The position numbers and the translations under genes are program-made. From Owenia fusiformis (lineage: Eukaryota > Annelida > Polychaeta > Sabellida > Oweniidae): DNA of 64,000 nt. The stretch spans positions 22,939,985 through 23,003,984 of the forward strand of contig CAIIXF020000004.1 of the NCBI GenBank assembly GCA_903813345.2. The letters run 5' to 3'. The notes beneath the pieces were generated by a model. It saw only the letters and a list, made by a program, of their open reading frames with translations. It did not search any database and had not been told where the DNA came from. Positions 24,566-39,500 of this stretch are shown piece by piece; position 1 is the first letter of the stretch, and every line of letters starts with the position of its first letter.

Positions 24566-27500
24566 ATGCATGAACGTCAGAAGCATAGATCGTCAAAACA
24601 TTCCCCACGGCATCGTGTCTACAATAACAACAACAACAACTACGATGATACCAAACTACACAAAGTGTCATCACTTCAAGGACAATCCCAGAAATCTCAG
24701 TCTTCCAAACATCCTGCACTCCCTCCTTACTACTATGCAATCATCTTCGTAACTGCAGTCGGTTGCTTCATTAATAGCTATGATGGTGATTTTGTATTTG
24801 ACGATATGGAGGCCATTTTACATAACAAAGATGTGCATTCGGGAACTCCACTGTCCGTCGTATTCTCTAATGACTTCTGGGGAAGTAAGATCGCAACTAA
24901 CACATCTCATAAGTCTTATAGGCCACTGACAGTATTGTCATTCAGGTTAGTTAGTTTTTTATTGTACCTTTTCAAAGTGCTATTTAGTTGTCACCTGCGG
25001 CTTTGCAGTTGGGCATTTGGGCGCTCGAGGCCAAATAAATCTTTTCTATCAAAATTCAAGTTAACTGCCTGCCTGATTAACTTGAGATTTTCACAGTTGC
25101 AATTTAGCAGACTGTCCAGTCAATATGGTACAACGAAAATGGGACTTCTGCGCATGTTAAGATTTTTCGTCAAAACTCAACTTTTGTTCAAGTTGATACG
25201 ATTGTCTTTCGAACTAGAGACTTACCTCATTCGAAAGATCATAAAAGACTTTATCTATGCTGAAAATCTTAGATCCAAACATAGTAGAATACGCCGTCAG
25301 TCCGCATTTGATTTTTTGAAGTGAGTTTCGTAGATCGTCAGATTTCTCCGACTGATATCGGGTTATCTCAAATTGGTTCGTTTATAAATACAAATTTCTT
25401 TACCGTTGTAAGGCGCATGCGCAAAATTGATTTATAAACGTGATTGGTTGATGGTTTTTCTCCTGAGCATGCGTGAAGTCTGATGAACACTTATGACGAA
25501 GACCGGAGCAAACATTACTAGCTCTCAAACGAAATTCCAAGATTCAGATCATTTCGCCGTGTTTGCTAAGCGTGTATACGTGAATGACAAGCTGTTTTGA
25601 GTAGATCAGGTACCTGTTTTAGACACAACATTGATTTAGCTTGACATTGATGTGCTCATTGGCACTTTTGAGCATGTTAATACAAGTTTTTACACGCTTA
25701 GCACGAGACGTGTTTTCGAAAAATCTGTTATCTGATTCACTCGATTATCGTATGGATATGTATTTCTGCTGACATTTCAACACCACATCACATAGAATTA
25801 CGATGCAGAATGATAATAAAACACAAAACAATTACTAAATTCCACTTGTTATTTCACAGGAGGTAAAATTGCACACTGCCTAGATTCTTTGTAAGGGTCG
25901 TCAGACATCGGATTGGCCGCCATATTTGAAATGAAAATATCACTAAATAGAGGTCTGCGCATGTGTCAACATTTCGACTGTGTCATGCTCATTTTTGTAC
26001 ATTCTTTGGAGTATGGTTAATGCAGATGGATTTTTTATTTTTAAATGGGATTTGCACCTGGCTTAGTCTTGGGATCCTCGCAATATCTTGAGTTTCATGT
26101 ACTGCTAACTGAATTACAAAAATTGAAACATCACTCAAAATGTCTGAAATAAAATTCATGCCATATGCATAATGTATTGTAACATAATTTATGTCACAAG
26201 GTGGTAACATATTGTTATAGCGTCCACCTTTTTTTTAGCGGTGTTCAATGACTGGTTGTCCGCAATCAAAGTTTGTCATCTGTAACAAATAGCAGGTTGT
26301 TACATATTGCATGTACTTTCCTTGTTTGCCTTTTTGACCCTTTACCTTTCAGAAGCACCAACTTATCTCACACCCCCAATCTGCAACATCATCTTGCAGT
26401 GCTGTACAGCGTTGTTCATGGCACTTTTGCTACTAATGCTACAATCGTTCAAGTTCTGCGCTATACAGTGATGTACAGTGCTATTCTAGCATCACCTGTT
26501 TTGAACAGCATAGTACTGTTTTTACAGCGCTGTACAGTACTGTTTTTACAGTGCTGTACAGTACTGTTTTTCGAAAACAGCGATGTACAGTACTGTTTTT
26601 ACAGTGCTGTCCAGCACTTTTTCATAAACAGCACTGTTTGATGCAGTTTGAGATTTGCAGTGTTTACTCACAAAATCTGAATGTGATTTCAGGTTGAACC
26701 ATTACATATCAGGGGGGCTCCATCCGAGGGGGTTCCATATAGCTAACATCCTACTCTATGGTCTACTCTGCTGTCTTCTACTTCCTACAGTTCACAGTTT
26801 GATTCAGGCCTGGCCTGAACATTTCACCCTGCAGAGGTACCAGGCAACATTTTTGGCAGTGTTAATGTTTGCAGTGCACCCTGTGCACACAGAATGTGTA
26901 AGTAGGTCTATACTGTTATCAGACTTGTTTGACCAATAGGAGGTGGTATAATAAGCAGTTATCTCCCAGCATTAAAGCAAGTGGGCGCAGCACCCACCTG
27001 AGATTTTAAAAAGAGGCTTGCACCCACCTTAAAATCCATTTGCACCCACTTGAAAATGAGAAAAATCATGAAAAATAGGCATATTTTGACCAATTTCAGT
27101 GTGAATTGTGAAAATGAGAATTTTGCACCCACTTGAGAAAAAATCCTGGGGATTTCACTGATAAGTATGTTTTATTCACTCATGGGAGTATAAGGAGCTG
27201 TATTCATGCATGAGACCTTGTCAAATTTTTACAGAAAAGGTTGATTGAAAATTTGAGGTTGAATCACTTGAAACTGAAAAATATTAAGACCAGTCTTGTG
27301 CAACATGTAATTGGATGTTTTTGCCTGATTTGAGTTGTTCACACCCGATAGGATATATTTGGTCCTTACTGTTACATTTTCTTTGAATCCATTTAAAAAT
27401 AGCCCAGTTGAATTACCAGGCCTGTCAACTTAGGAACACCTAACATGAGTGACTTACAAATGTTGAACACCTTTCTTCAAATTGTGTTTTTGGTGTTCGG

Positions 27501-30500
27501 TTTTGTGCTGTATGGGCAATCACTTTTTTTGAAATTGCGGGACAGTTTGACGGCAAGCCTTGCCCAAGTCGGTCTCTTTTACTTATCTTGATTTCTATTA
27601 TGACGGAGAAAGAGAAAGCCACGTGCTTTACCGACAGTTTGTTGATGTCGGTAAAATTTGACCAATCAACGACGGCCCTGTAGCGTTAGCTCATTATTAT
27701 GCAAGGTCAAAAACAAGTACACTTTTCACCGGGACTTTTCACGAACAAATCTTGCACGAATCTGATCACGAATTCATCATGAAAATACAGATATTTTATC
27801 AGATAAATATCAATGAGAGTTTAGTGGATGCCGGGACATCTATCGGATAACCAAAGGTGAGAAGATTTCAACAATAAACGTTGAAACGATCGCTGAACAT
27901 GTAGAGATTCAATCACCGATCGATCGACAACATGACCCGCTACATTGGACTAGGTCTTCGTGCATTTTCATCGCGATATCAGTTTTAAATCAACATTGAA
28001 TCGCATGATTTAATTTATATTAATGACTCTTACCTTCCAGTGTACATTTAATTACATAATATATTGTAACTCTAAAGAAACACTCGATCAGATCATTGAA
28101 TTTCAAGTCGTAGATGGGAAGTTTGTTTTGTTTATGCAGCTCAACCTAATAACGTTTTGATTGGTCATTCAGCCTGAAGTCACACGTCGTGTCCACGCGT
28201 TATCTGTCAATCAATAAGGTTTCGCGATACCCCTGATAGCGTAGGTATTATGAAAATCTCGAAACCGTTGAATATTTCAGCATAATAACAGCGGAGATGT
28301 ATTGGATTGTACAAGGCGGTAATAATCCAAGATCAGATAAGTAAAAAATACCGACTTGGGCAAGGCTATTGGACGGCCTGAATTACAAAATACAAAAATA
28401 ATGCAAAGTTTGTTTTTTAATTTATTTTTAGGTTGCTGGAATTGTGGGTAGAGCAGACCTCCTTTGTGCCATATGTTTCTGCCTTGGATTTCTTGCATAC
28501 AAGCAATCTATAGAACAGGAAGGTATGCAATGAAAAATATCATTTAAGTTTTACAACAGCTATGATGGACATGCCTGTCATTTGTTTTTTCTCTGTGAAC
28601 TGCCTGTTTTTCAGGGAGTTTTGAGTAATACCACTTGATCGAGTCAGTCATTTTAAATATTCAACTGCTTTGACCAAATATGAATTTTGTATCGGCCCTA
28701 TAAATCTTGTGTTATTTGAAATCAATGATCTATGAACTCCATCCTATAAATTATAGTTGCTATGGTAACTACATGTACCATACATGTATATAGAATCACA
28801 TCCTATATAACCCTTGACTTATTGTGATATTAATATTCTAATTTGTTTAGGTGATCCTTCCTCAAAGTCTAAGTTGTCATGGTTACTGCTCTGCGGGGGT
28901 ATCACAGCGATAGGGGTGCTGTGCAAAGAACAGGCAATCACAGTCATTGTGAGTATATATTTATGGGTTATGTACTGGGAGGTTTTGGATATAGGGTATA
29001 TCCCGAGGGATATATAGAGATTATCCAATAGTTGGTTCAGGATATTGGGATTATCCCTTCACGATGTCCGATTTGGTGCTCTGATCTGGCCACATGAAAA
29101 GGTTTTCATACTATTTTATAGATGTCGCTGTAACATATTTTCGAGTATTTAGTCCCCGTAGGAACGGTGATTACTCTGTCATAGAATGACTTCCGTTTGC
29201 AAGATTTCTGTACAGAATTCAACTTTTTTCAAGGTTTGTTGTGCTTTTTACCGTTTTTCCGGGCGTCATTTCGTTCTCAAGTTACATTCTGTGAAAGATA
29301 AGGTAGAATTACGCGGGTAATACGTCGCTTTTATGATGTTCTTTTGAGAAATTTATGGTTTTATTTAAAAAATTAAAATCACAGAAATTGTTTTTGATCT
29401 TTGATTCATCAAAAAATCAACTTTGTTAATTTATCTCACTTAACAATTTCATGGGAGATCAAGAGTCTAAATATCCCTATCACGCGAGGGCTAAAAAACA
29501 AGATGGCGTACTTATTATTTAATCCCGGGATTTTGTCCCATATGGCCCAGTTAGATTTCCTCATCAGTACGAACGAATTAACACTTACAGTACTGCAGTA
29601 TAGGCCTAGTTCATGCTCTAACAAACAGCTGGACTGGATTAAAATGTATTTTCGGCTGTACAGTACAGATTTAAAGATTTGCATGTACATTTCGCCTACG
29701 TAATATGTGACGTAGTTTTCCTCGAATTGGTACAGTTTATTATCACGTGATTATCGATTTTATAAAAACAGCGCTATCTATCAATTACTCCGTGCGTCAA
29801 AAGCATAAATTGAAATGGCCAGCTGGGGCTGCGAAATCTGCCGTCGTGCTTGGCCAATATAATATATTTTCCCTCGGACCTGCGGCCCTCGGGCAAATAT
29901 ATTATATAAGCCTCGGGATAATCCCAATATCCTGAACCTCATATAGGATAATCTCTATATCTCCCCGAGGGACTGGGGGCAAGTCTGTTTTTAAAATCTC
30001 AGGTGGGTGCTGTGCCCACTTGCTTTAATGCTGAGGAGATCACTGTAGTGTATCCTAGAGAGGAGGTTGGATTTTTTCTCTGTATCTAATCCTCCTTTTG
30101 CTGAGGTTCACGAATACAAACTGTATCCATCCTGGTCCCACTCCACAATTTGTTTTAAAAATTAATTTTTAATTATGATTTAAAAAAGATTAAAATTTAG
30201 ATATATCACTATTTATATGTAGCATTCTAACACTATATCAGTTGCAGCCGAAACTATATGATGTTAATTTCACATATCAAGGCTAATTGTGGTGACATAT
30301 TGTTATAGTCTTAGACTTTTTTTGTGGATGGTGTTTGGCAGTTGGCATTTGGTGTCTGGTAGTTGGTGTTTGGCAGTTGGCGTTTGGTGTCTGGCAGTTG
30401 GTGTTCTACATTTGGCATCTATAACAAATGACAGATGGTGACATTTTGCATATTATGTTAACTCTTTAAATATTGATCTTTTTGCTCCAGGGTGTATGCA

Positions 30501-33500
30501 GTGCCTTCGATATTTTAGTGGTCAATGGAGTATCCATGGAAACAGTCCTTACTTTTAACTCAAGTCATTTTTTTAACCAAGTAAGTAACTACATATAAGA
30601 AAGGTAAGCTCAGTAGAACCTGTATTCAGGGAATGACTTTGATTCCTCAAAGTAGTGTTCTACTTGAGAGGTAAAAGGGCTAAAGAGTCTAAAACAGGGA
30701 AAATTGGTAGCCATTATTCAAACGCGATACTCTTGCAGTGGAGCAATATACATATGAAGACTAATTGTGGTGACATATTGTTGTAGTAAAAATATTTCAA
30801 TAAGGTTCTTTTTGGACCAAGTTTTTCGTTGAAAGACGGTCATTAGGAATGTTTTGGTTGTGTTCAAGCTTCCTCAGCAGTCAAAATATGAATAATATTA
30901 GTCCTATTTACACTACACGCGGCATTCCAAGATGTCTTAATCTGATTAAAAGCACTTGTAGTATAATGTTCATTCAGTTAGGAAATAGTTTATTGCGCTA
31001 AATTCCAGTTATTCAAACGTTCAGTCTAAATCTGATAAAATTGTCCTGTTGCTTAGAAAATATTTCATAAGCTAGGACCCATGTAATATACAAACATTTA
31101 CCAGGCCCGAGCCAGGATTTGCCTAGGGGGTTCACTTTTTAAGAAATTCCAGGGGGGGAATGCTTCTGACAACTCTGGCCCAAAAATGGCAAAAATCCCT
31201 TGAAAAGTGCTCAGAAAAGTGAAAATCTACATGATTTTTATAGATTTTTGGCCGGGGGGGGGGGGGGTCGCTACAGGTCATATTCCAACAACACAAAATA
31301 TTTGTGAAAATTTTACATAAGGCTTATTATGTGCCTGATTTTTTTCATGCAGAATTTTATTTGAGGGTCATACTCAGAGCCAACCAACAAGAACACATCC
31401 AAAATTGAAGTTTCTTTCGTGTAGCATCCCCAGAAACATTTCTTGATATCTGTTGATCTTGCGATTTGTCAACCACTTTAACTATGAACCAGTTTGTTGT
31501 CGAAACAGCCACCATGTCCTGCAGGAAGTATGCCTCCACATGTTCTATAGCGCCCTCTATTATCTGCTGCAGTCGGGTACTGTTTTCCTGACAGTTAATG
31601 TTCATGAGTCCAAATTGGTGACATGGAACTTTATATGTCACCAAGAATACATAGTTACAAGTTATTCTCGTCACACCAAATGAAACCAGCTCCTTACATT
31701 CGCCTTCCAAATTTGTCGCACCATAAATCGGTAACACATCATCAAAGCTTGCGAGAATTCGGTGTTCTTCAAATCTAACACTAAGTGTCTGGTAGGTTTC
31801 AGCTGACATTAAAAGGTTCATTTCATATTGGACCTCAACAAGTACACCATTATAAACGCAACTACCTTGTTTAAGTATATGGAAATCTGGACAGGAAATG
31901 ACATCGCAACAGGAAGTAGAATCACATCCTTCAACGGAACATTCTAATTCAAGGCTGTTCCATTGTCCAAGTATACCCGAAATGTTTCCAGTTGAGAGTT
32001 GAACTTTTCCGGGTTTTTCCCACCTCATGAGTATGTCAAAGGTTAGCATGTTTAAACCATCAGGCTCTTCGAGGAAAACTATTGATCCATTCCCCTGTAT
32101 AAAAAATAAGTGAAATTAACTGGGGTCAAAATTTGAAAGTGCACTCTTGAAAGGTGTATTTATTCCAACCCTATTTCTATCTTGATATGGCTGTAAAAAC
32201 ACTTCCATGTGTGTATTGGGGACTCTGAAGAATTGCACTCCAAAACGTCATGCAGAGATAGTCTTTTCACTGTTTAATTATTTTGTCGAAAATTCATTGC
32301 TTTTGTGATGGATTTGTTGTTTTAATCTTCTTATTCAAAACAAAACAAGAATGAGAAATTGAAAAAATCTACCCTATATGATGTGATGGGTAAATGGAAA
32401 TCCATCTACATGTAGGTAAATGGCGGTAAATTACACAATTTATTTGAGTTAATATAATAGTACAGTCAAATTTGAAATAGAATATATATATGAGCCAGGC
32501 CACAGGAATAGGGGTCTTATCACTGATTTTTTCAATATCTTGATTTTTTGTTTATCTTAAAAAGCACAAAGAGACCTATTTCAAATGAGTCATGGCTTAT
32601 GTCTCAGCCATTTTTTACGCAGATATAGACCAAAAAGATGGATTTGAATTTAGCACACTTTCCAAGTACTCTTGAGCACTTTTTGGCTCTGTTACAGAGC
32701 ACAATTTTAATTTTTGTGATAAGACCCGTTTTCATATGGCGTGGCCCATATATATTATATATATACATATAGGCCTATAGGGTGGGCCAAAAAATCCCAA
32801 TGCCACTTTTTTTCAAAACTCGTATCCCAACTCATTTTCATATCCCAACCTCCATACACCAAATTTTGCAGTTATGTAGTGCCAGGGGTCCTAAGTAATG
32901 AAATAATGTAATAAGTCCTTAAACTTAGATTGTATTTGATCTAAAAGAGGAGTTCAATTGGTCCGCCACCCTCTTTGATGATAGCCTTATGTATAATGTT
33001 CATGTACTTTATTTTTTTGTAAAATAAATTCTATGAATAAAAAAAATAGCCTTAAGTCTTAGTTGCCATGCTGATATAGCAGTAGCAATGAAATATTGAC
33101 CAAGTTTCTTTCAACCTCTCTTAATTGCCAGCTTTAGTTGAGCATTTTTTGAGATTTGATGCCTTTATACCATCTCCTGGAGACCTTCCCATACCCTATA
33201 CTCACTGGGGTTTATATCAGGACTATTAGCTTGGTGGTCATCAGGCCGTATCAGTTCAGGTACATTATGCAAAGGATAGGTATCGATATGATGAACTGAA
33301 TTCAACAATGTTTTTCTCTTAAACCAATTATTGAAAACTGTTCTGTAAAAAACACGGTTCTTTATGTAATTGTGACTGATTGACAACAATTAAGAGAAAA
33401 GTATATACCGGTATGTTTATTTTAAGTTATATTGTTACCATTCAAAAGAGGACCATTAAATTGACGATGTGTAAACTTTTCTGAAATTTTTGATGAATTG

Positions 33501-36500
33501 GTTTAAGAGAAAGTTGTGTGTTCAAAAAGTTCACCATATCAATACCATCCTTTCTCATTTAATTCCATATGTTTAAGTGAGACGCTGGTGACATATTTCA
33601 TTCAAGTAAAAGTGTAGAATTCATAATCCATGTCTAGATTGCATCTTCAAGGTTCATTTGGTATGATGAAAAATTTTAGAAGAAATAGCATTTTGAAAAA
33701 GTGTTTTTTGGCCCACCCTGTATATACATGTAAAATAGCCTTTTTATGGGCTTATGCCGTGGCCACATATGCTCCGATCCATCGGCCCGGCCGATTGAGT
33801 GTTTTGTTTTCCCATCGAACGAAGTTCGGAGGGATATAGGGAACGCCTCTGTCCGACCGGGCAATAACTCAGATACCGTTGGCCCGATTTTGTTCATATT
33901 TTGTACACATATACCATATGGGTGTAGAAGTTCTGCTCGAAAGCTGATTTTCAAAATGGCCACTCATTTCAAAATGGCCGCCATTTTAGTGCGGATTTTA
34001 CAGTAATTTAGTTGCAATATGTAAAGCTGTAATAGCAATATGTTTTAAATTTAGAAAAATTATAAAGGACATTAATAATGCTACAAATGTAGATATTAAA
34101 GAAGCACATGGCAGCCATCTTGAAAAATGGCGGCCTTTACTCATCATTTTACGATTTTTGCTGTAACTCAAAAAATAGTGGAGCGATTTTGTTCATATTT
34201 GGTATGTGAATACTATAAGCATTGCACACTGTCTAAAGACACTTTTGGTAGAAAGCGGCCATTTTGAAAAATGGCCGCCATTTTAAAGTATTTTACTATA
34301 ACTCGAAAAGTAGTGGAGCGATTTTGTTCATATTTGATATGTGAATACTATAAGCATGGCACACTGTCGTATGACACCTTTGGTAGAAGGCGGCCATTTT
34401 GAAAAAAAAAGTGAAAAAATGGCCGCCATTTCAATGTACTTTACTATGACTCGAAAAGTAGTGGAGCGATTTTGTTCATATTTGGTATGTGAATACTTTA
34501 AGCATGGCACACTGTCCTATGACACTTTTGGTAGAAGGCGGCCATTTTGAAAAATGGCCGCCATTTTAACATATTTTACTATAACTCGAAAAGTAGTGGA
34601 GCGATTTTGTTCATATTTGGTATGTGAATACTATAAGTATGGCAAATGGTCTAATGACACTTTTGGTAGAAGGCGGCCATTTTGAAAAATGCCTGCTATT
34701 TAACGTATTTTACCATAACTCGAAAAGTAGTGAAGTGATTTTGTTCATATTTGGTATGTGAATACTATAAGCATGGCACACTGTCTATTTCTAGTGACAC
34801 TTTTGGTAGAAGGTGGCCATTTTGAAAAATGGCAGCCATTTTAACGTATTTTACTATAACTCGAAAAGTAGTGGAGCAATTTTGTTCATATTTGATATGT
34901 GAATACTTTAAGCATGGCACATTGTCTAATAAAACTTTGGGGAGTAGTCGGCCATTTTGAAAAATGGCCACCATTTTTATGTGTGTTATTTTACAAGTAT
35001 ATGTGTGCGATTTTTCAAAAATTTTAAAGGTGTAAAAATGCCAGCCATTTCTGTTCGATGGGATTCGCTACGCTTTTGCGTTGCCATTGTTCTGGTTCAA
35101 TATTGTATTCAATTTTGAGCAAAATACTCAATCGGCTGGGCGCCATAGTTAAAATCGGAACAAATGTGACCAAGGCATTAACGTCATCTCTACTCTTTAA
35201 TTGTATTGATTCATTAATCTAACCAATCAAAATATAGAGTTGGTCAACCACAATACTTTCAATCTCCCATAATAGGCTCCATTTGAGTTTATTATCCCAT
35301 CGAACGAAGTTCTGAGGGATATAGGGAACACCTCCGTCCGTCCGTCCGTCCGTCCGTATGTCCATTCGTCCGGGCAATAACTCAAATACCGTTGGCCCGA
35401 TTTTGTTCATATTTTGTACACATATACCCTATGGGGGTAGAAGTTCTGCTCGAAAGCTGATTTTCAAAATGGCCGCCATTTTAGTGCTGAATTTACAGTA
35501 ATTTAGGTGCAATATGTAAAACTGTAATAGCAATATGTTTTAGATGTAAAAAAATTATATAGGACATTAATAAAGCTAGAAATGTAGATATTAAAGAAGT
35601 ACATGGCAGCAATCTTGTAAAATGGCGGCCTGTACTCGTTATTTTACGATTTTTGCTGTAACTCGAAAAGTAGTGGAGCAATTTTGTTCATATTTGGTAT
35701 GTGAATACTATAAACATTGCACACTGTCTAAAGACGCTTTTGATAGAAGGTGGCCATTTTAAAAATGGCCGCCATTTTGAAAAATGGCCTCCATTTTAAC
35801 CTATTTTACTATAACTCGAAAAGTAGTGAAGCGATTTTGTTCATATTTGGTATGTGAATACTATAAGGATGGCACACTGTCTAATGACACTTTTGGTATA
35901 AGGCGGCCATTTTGAAAAATGGCCGCCATTTTAACGTATTTTACTATAACTCGAAAAGTAGTGGAGCGATTTTGTTCATATTTGGTATGTGAATACTATA
36001 AGTATGGCAAATGGTCTAATGACACTTTTGGTAGAAGGCGGCCATTTTGAAAAATGCCTGCCATTTTTGCTATATACTTTGTTTGTAAAAATGCCATCCA
36101 TGGCTGTTTGATGGGATTCGCTACGCTTTGGCGTTGCCGTTGTTCTGGTTGAGATCAGCATTAAAACTGTAAAATCATCATTAGAGTGTATTGTAGTCAG
36201 GTTGCGGGGATACAGGGTAATGTAAAATTACAAACCTTTTTACAGTTGTTCATGTCTTGCGAGATGCAGGATCTTGGGTAGGGGTAGCTGGTGTCAATAG
36301 TGTAGTTCACCTGGAAGCATTAAAAATATAAGGGTTAGGGTATGCCAGATTTTGCCAAAAGGGGTGTAATTTTTGAAAAAGCAAGAGTGGGATCAAATTC
36401 GACAATTTTGGCTCAAATTCGTTGGAAATAAGAAAGAAAGCCCAAAAATAAGATCATCTCTGAAGTCAAAAGTATACAATGTGCTTCAAAAAAGCAAACA

Positions 36501-39500
36501 AGCAAAAACACAAAACCAGTGGGACGCACTGTCTAAGAATAAACATATTTACAATTTTGCCAATTACACAATTTTTGACTTACTTGACATAAATTTGGAT
36601 GTGTAAAAGGAAGTTCCCATAATGAATCTCCACTAATATCCGTTATCTGAAACTGCTCTGATATTTGTCGATTAATTGTTGACTCACAAAAGATTTTCGG
36701 TTTCCAGAAAATTATATTTTCGCTATTAGCATCATTGCATTTCGCGCAAAATAAGTTCCTGTAGGTCTCGCCGTTGCTTGTATCAGTCACGGGGGTCAAA
36801 AACAGTGGCTCGGTTCGATTTGCATTTTCACATGCATTTATTGTAGAGGAGTCCATGTTGGCTTGATCTCTGCACTTTGATCTCACAAAAACACCATGAG
36901 TGACAGCGACATCTATACACTCAAATGTATTCTTTTCAAGGAGTACGCTCGGGTTACTGTCATCGTTGTCAATGGGGCATGTGTCATCGAAATCATCACA
37001 ACAGTCTCCATAGTAATTGCACTCAGGGTAATCGCAGTTGCAATAGTAACCTCCCATATCTCTGCTCTGGGGGATGCCACATCTCCCTTTACATGATATC
37101 TGTGATGCGTTACAAGGATACGTTTGTTCCATCAACATAGAACTTGCGTGTACCATGGAGATAACCATTATAAGGGTTGTTATGACGATGTTAAGCAAAC
37201 TCATGTTGTTTTCCTGGATTTCACTTATTTATCTATAAAGATATTATAAAAGGGAAATGTATAGGAGAGGACTTAAATAAAACATAGACAAATATTCTTT
37301 CCAATTTTTTTTGAATATTTATTTACATATATCCAATACATAAAAAAAGTGATTTTTTGCAGCTACAATAAAATATTCTTAATAATGATAAAAGGGCAAT
37401 GTCTGATCTTAAATTACCCTAAAATGTTTTCAAAAAGCACAAAATGATCTGTAACTTGCTCCTTCAGTAAACTTTTGTACAAACTTTCTTGGTCTTTTAG
37501 AATATCTAAGTTTGAAAAGCATTGTTGACCAACTTAATTTCCAAATTGAATTTTATTTATCTGCCTTTTTCAATTTTGTAAAGGTTATTGATACACTTTT
37601 AATATAAATAAATGATTCATACAGTATTTTTAATGAAGGAAATGTCTAAGTGTACAACTGTTCTAAAGTTAGGAATTTGAAAAATTGGGATGATTTTCAA
37701 TAAAAATTCCTCTTTATCGTTAAAGTAAAAAATATTTCTAAAATATTCCTGGATGGAATATTGTAAAACTATAACAATTTTGAATGTCTCATTTTCTCCA
37801 TTATCTTTGGTTGCTTAATGCATTTTCTCCATTTAGTTTTGGTTGCTTAATGCTTCAAAAACACAATTTGTTAAGATTAATTCTTCATGAAGAACATATA
37901 ATAGTATTTTAGACATGTTTGAAAAAAGTCAACATAGTTTTCAAATATTCGAATTTCCAATCATATATCAACAACAAAAAATTGAAATAAAATTGCAATT
38001 TATTTCACCCTGCATCATAAATTGCACAGGTCACTCTGCATCATAAATTGTGCAGGTCACTCTGCATCATAAATTGTGCAGGTCACCCTGCATCATAAAT
38101 TGTGCAGGGCCTTTAAAATTTAAACAGTCATAATAATTTTAAGATTGGCTTACCTTTTAGAGTGCCTCAATCCCAGAGCTGCGAGCTGTGTCTCTGTCAA
38201 ATACATAAGCATCGACAGGAACCAATCACAAAGATTTGACTTAAATATATGTGTACCCTTGATTAAATAAAGTGAAACCTGTATACAGTGAACACCTATG
38301 GAGCCACAAGTGTTCACTGTAGGCAGGTGTTCACAACAGAGACGTGATTTTATACAATAGTTAGTGGAGTTTGTGCTGAGAGAGGGGTGTTCACTAGACA
38401 TTCATGTTCACTAGAGAGATGTGTTCACTAAGACAGGTTTAACTGTACATTAAACATTGAAATGCCCCCTAACAGGAGAACCTGTTGATGTCACAGCTTT
38501 CAGCACACAAATTGAATTAAAAGACTGATTAAATTCCCTCACGAATTTCATGATCATTGACAATAACAAAAGATCCTTTATGAGACCATATTAGGCATTA
38601 ATATCTCCTTTGAAAGAACTACGACAAAAGATCCTTTATAAGACCATATTAATTAATATCTCCATTGAAAGAACCATGGCAAAGAGGAACCTAAATGGAC
38701 AATAGTTGAATACATGATACTTATTAAAGTTACTATTATACTGTAATTAGAATATCTGCCCAATTGTCATGTTTGTGTAGGCTACTGTCATGTTTGTATG
38801 TTGTATTGTTTATTAAGATTAATCGTCAAATTCATTTAAAATGAAACGTGATGTTAGATAAACTACTGTCTGAATAGAAGAATAAGTCTAGAACTTGGGA
38901 GCTATTACATGAACATTTGCATAATTTTTATCATCAGTATCCCTCCATCTTCGTTCACTCGGCTCCCATCGGTCTGATCACAGTGTGATCCCTCAGCTTG
39001 AAGCAAGTTGGCAGTGCATCCACTTGAGATTTTGAAAACAGACAATGCACCCAACAAAAACCCATTTGTGCTAAAATGAAAAATCGATGTATTTTCAACT
39101 TTTTTGGCTTAAATATTCTGAGGAGAAAACTGATGACTAATGACTGAGCTAATGACTTTTAAACTGAGGTCCAGAAGTAATTAGAATAGACCCATCTTAA
39201 CTAAGGATAAACTTGTCAAGAGAGCTATCTTGGATCTAAACCAGTTTCTTAGTTAACAAATGTGTTCTGGTCCTGGATTGTGATATTGGTTCTCGATTGG
39301 AGGGGGAGGGAGAAGTTGTTTCTTTTCACGTTCATGTAACTCAGAGGCCATGTAACTCATGAAGGCAATATATTAATTATTATTCAAAGTAAGAAATTAA
39401 TCACGAAATTAATCATGAATTTAATTATTCCCACATTGTTGTTGTTAATTCCAATGCCTTGCATGAACATTTCTGCATGTGGTAATTTCAATAGAAACAA

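Noticed and set aside
24518-25324. 268-codon frame starting in TMTC4 exon 1
   Set aside because: After 24945 it runs past a good donor (ttcag|gttagt) and loses all similarity to TMTC; exon 2 at 26693 restores the family sequence in phase, so the rest is intron read-through.
36896-37140. Plus-strand frames of 66 and 71 codons
   Set aside because: Exact antisense of the somatomedin-B exon, whose Cys pattern and splice sites fix the minus strand as coding.
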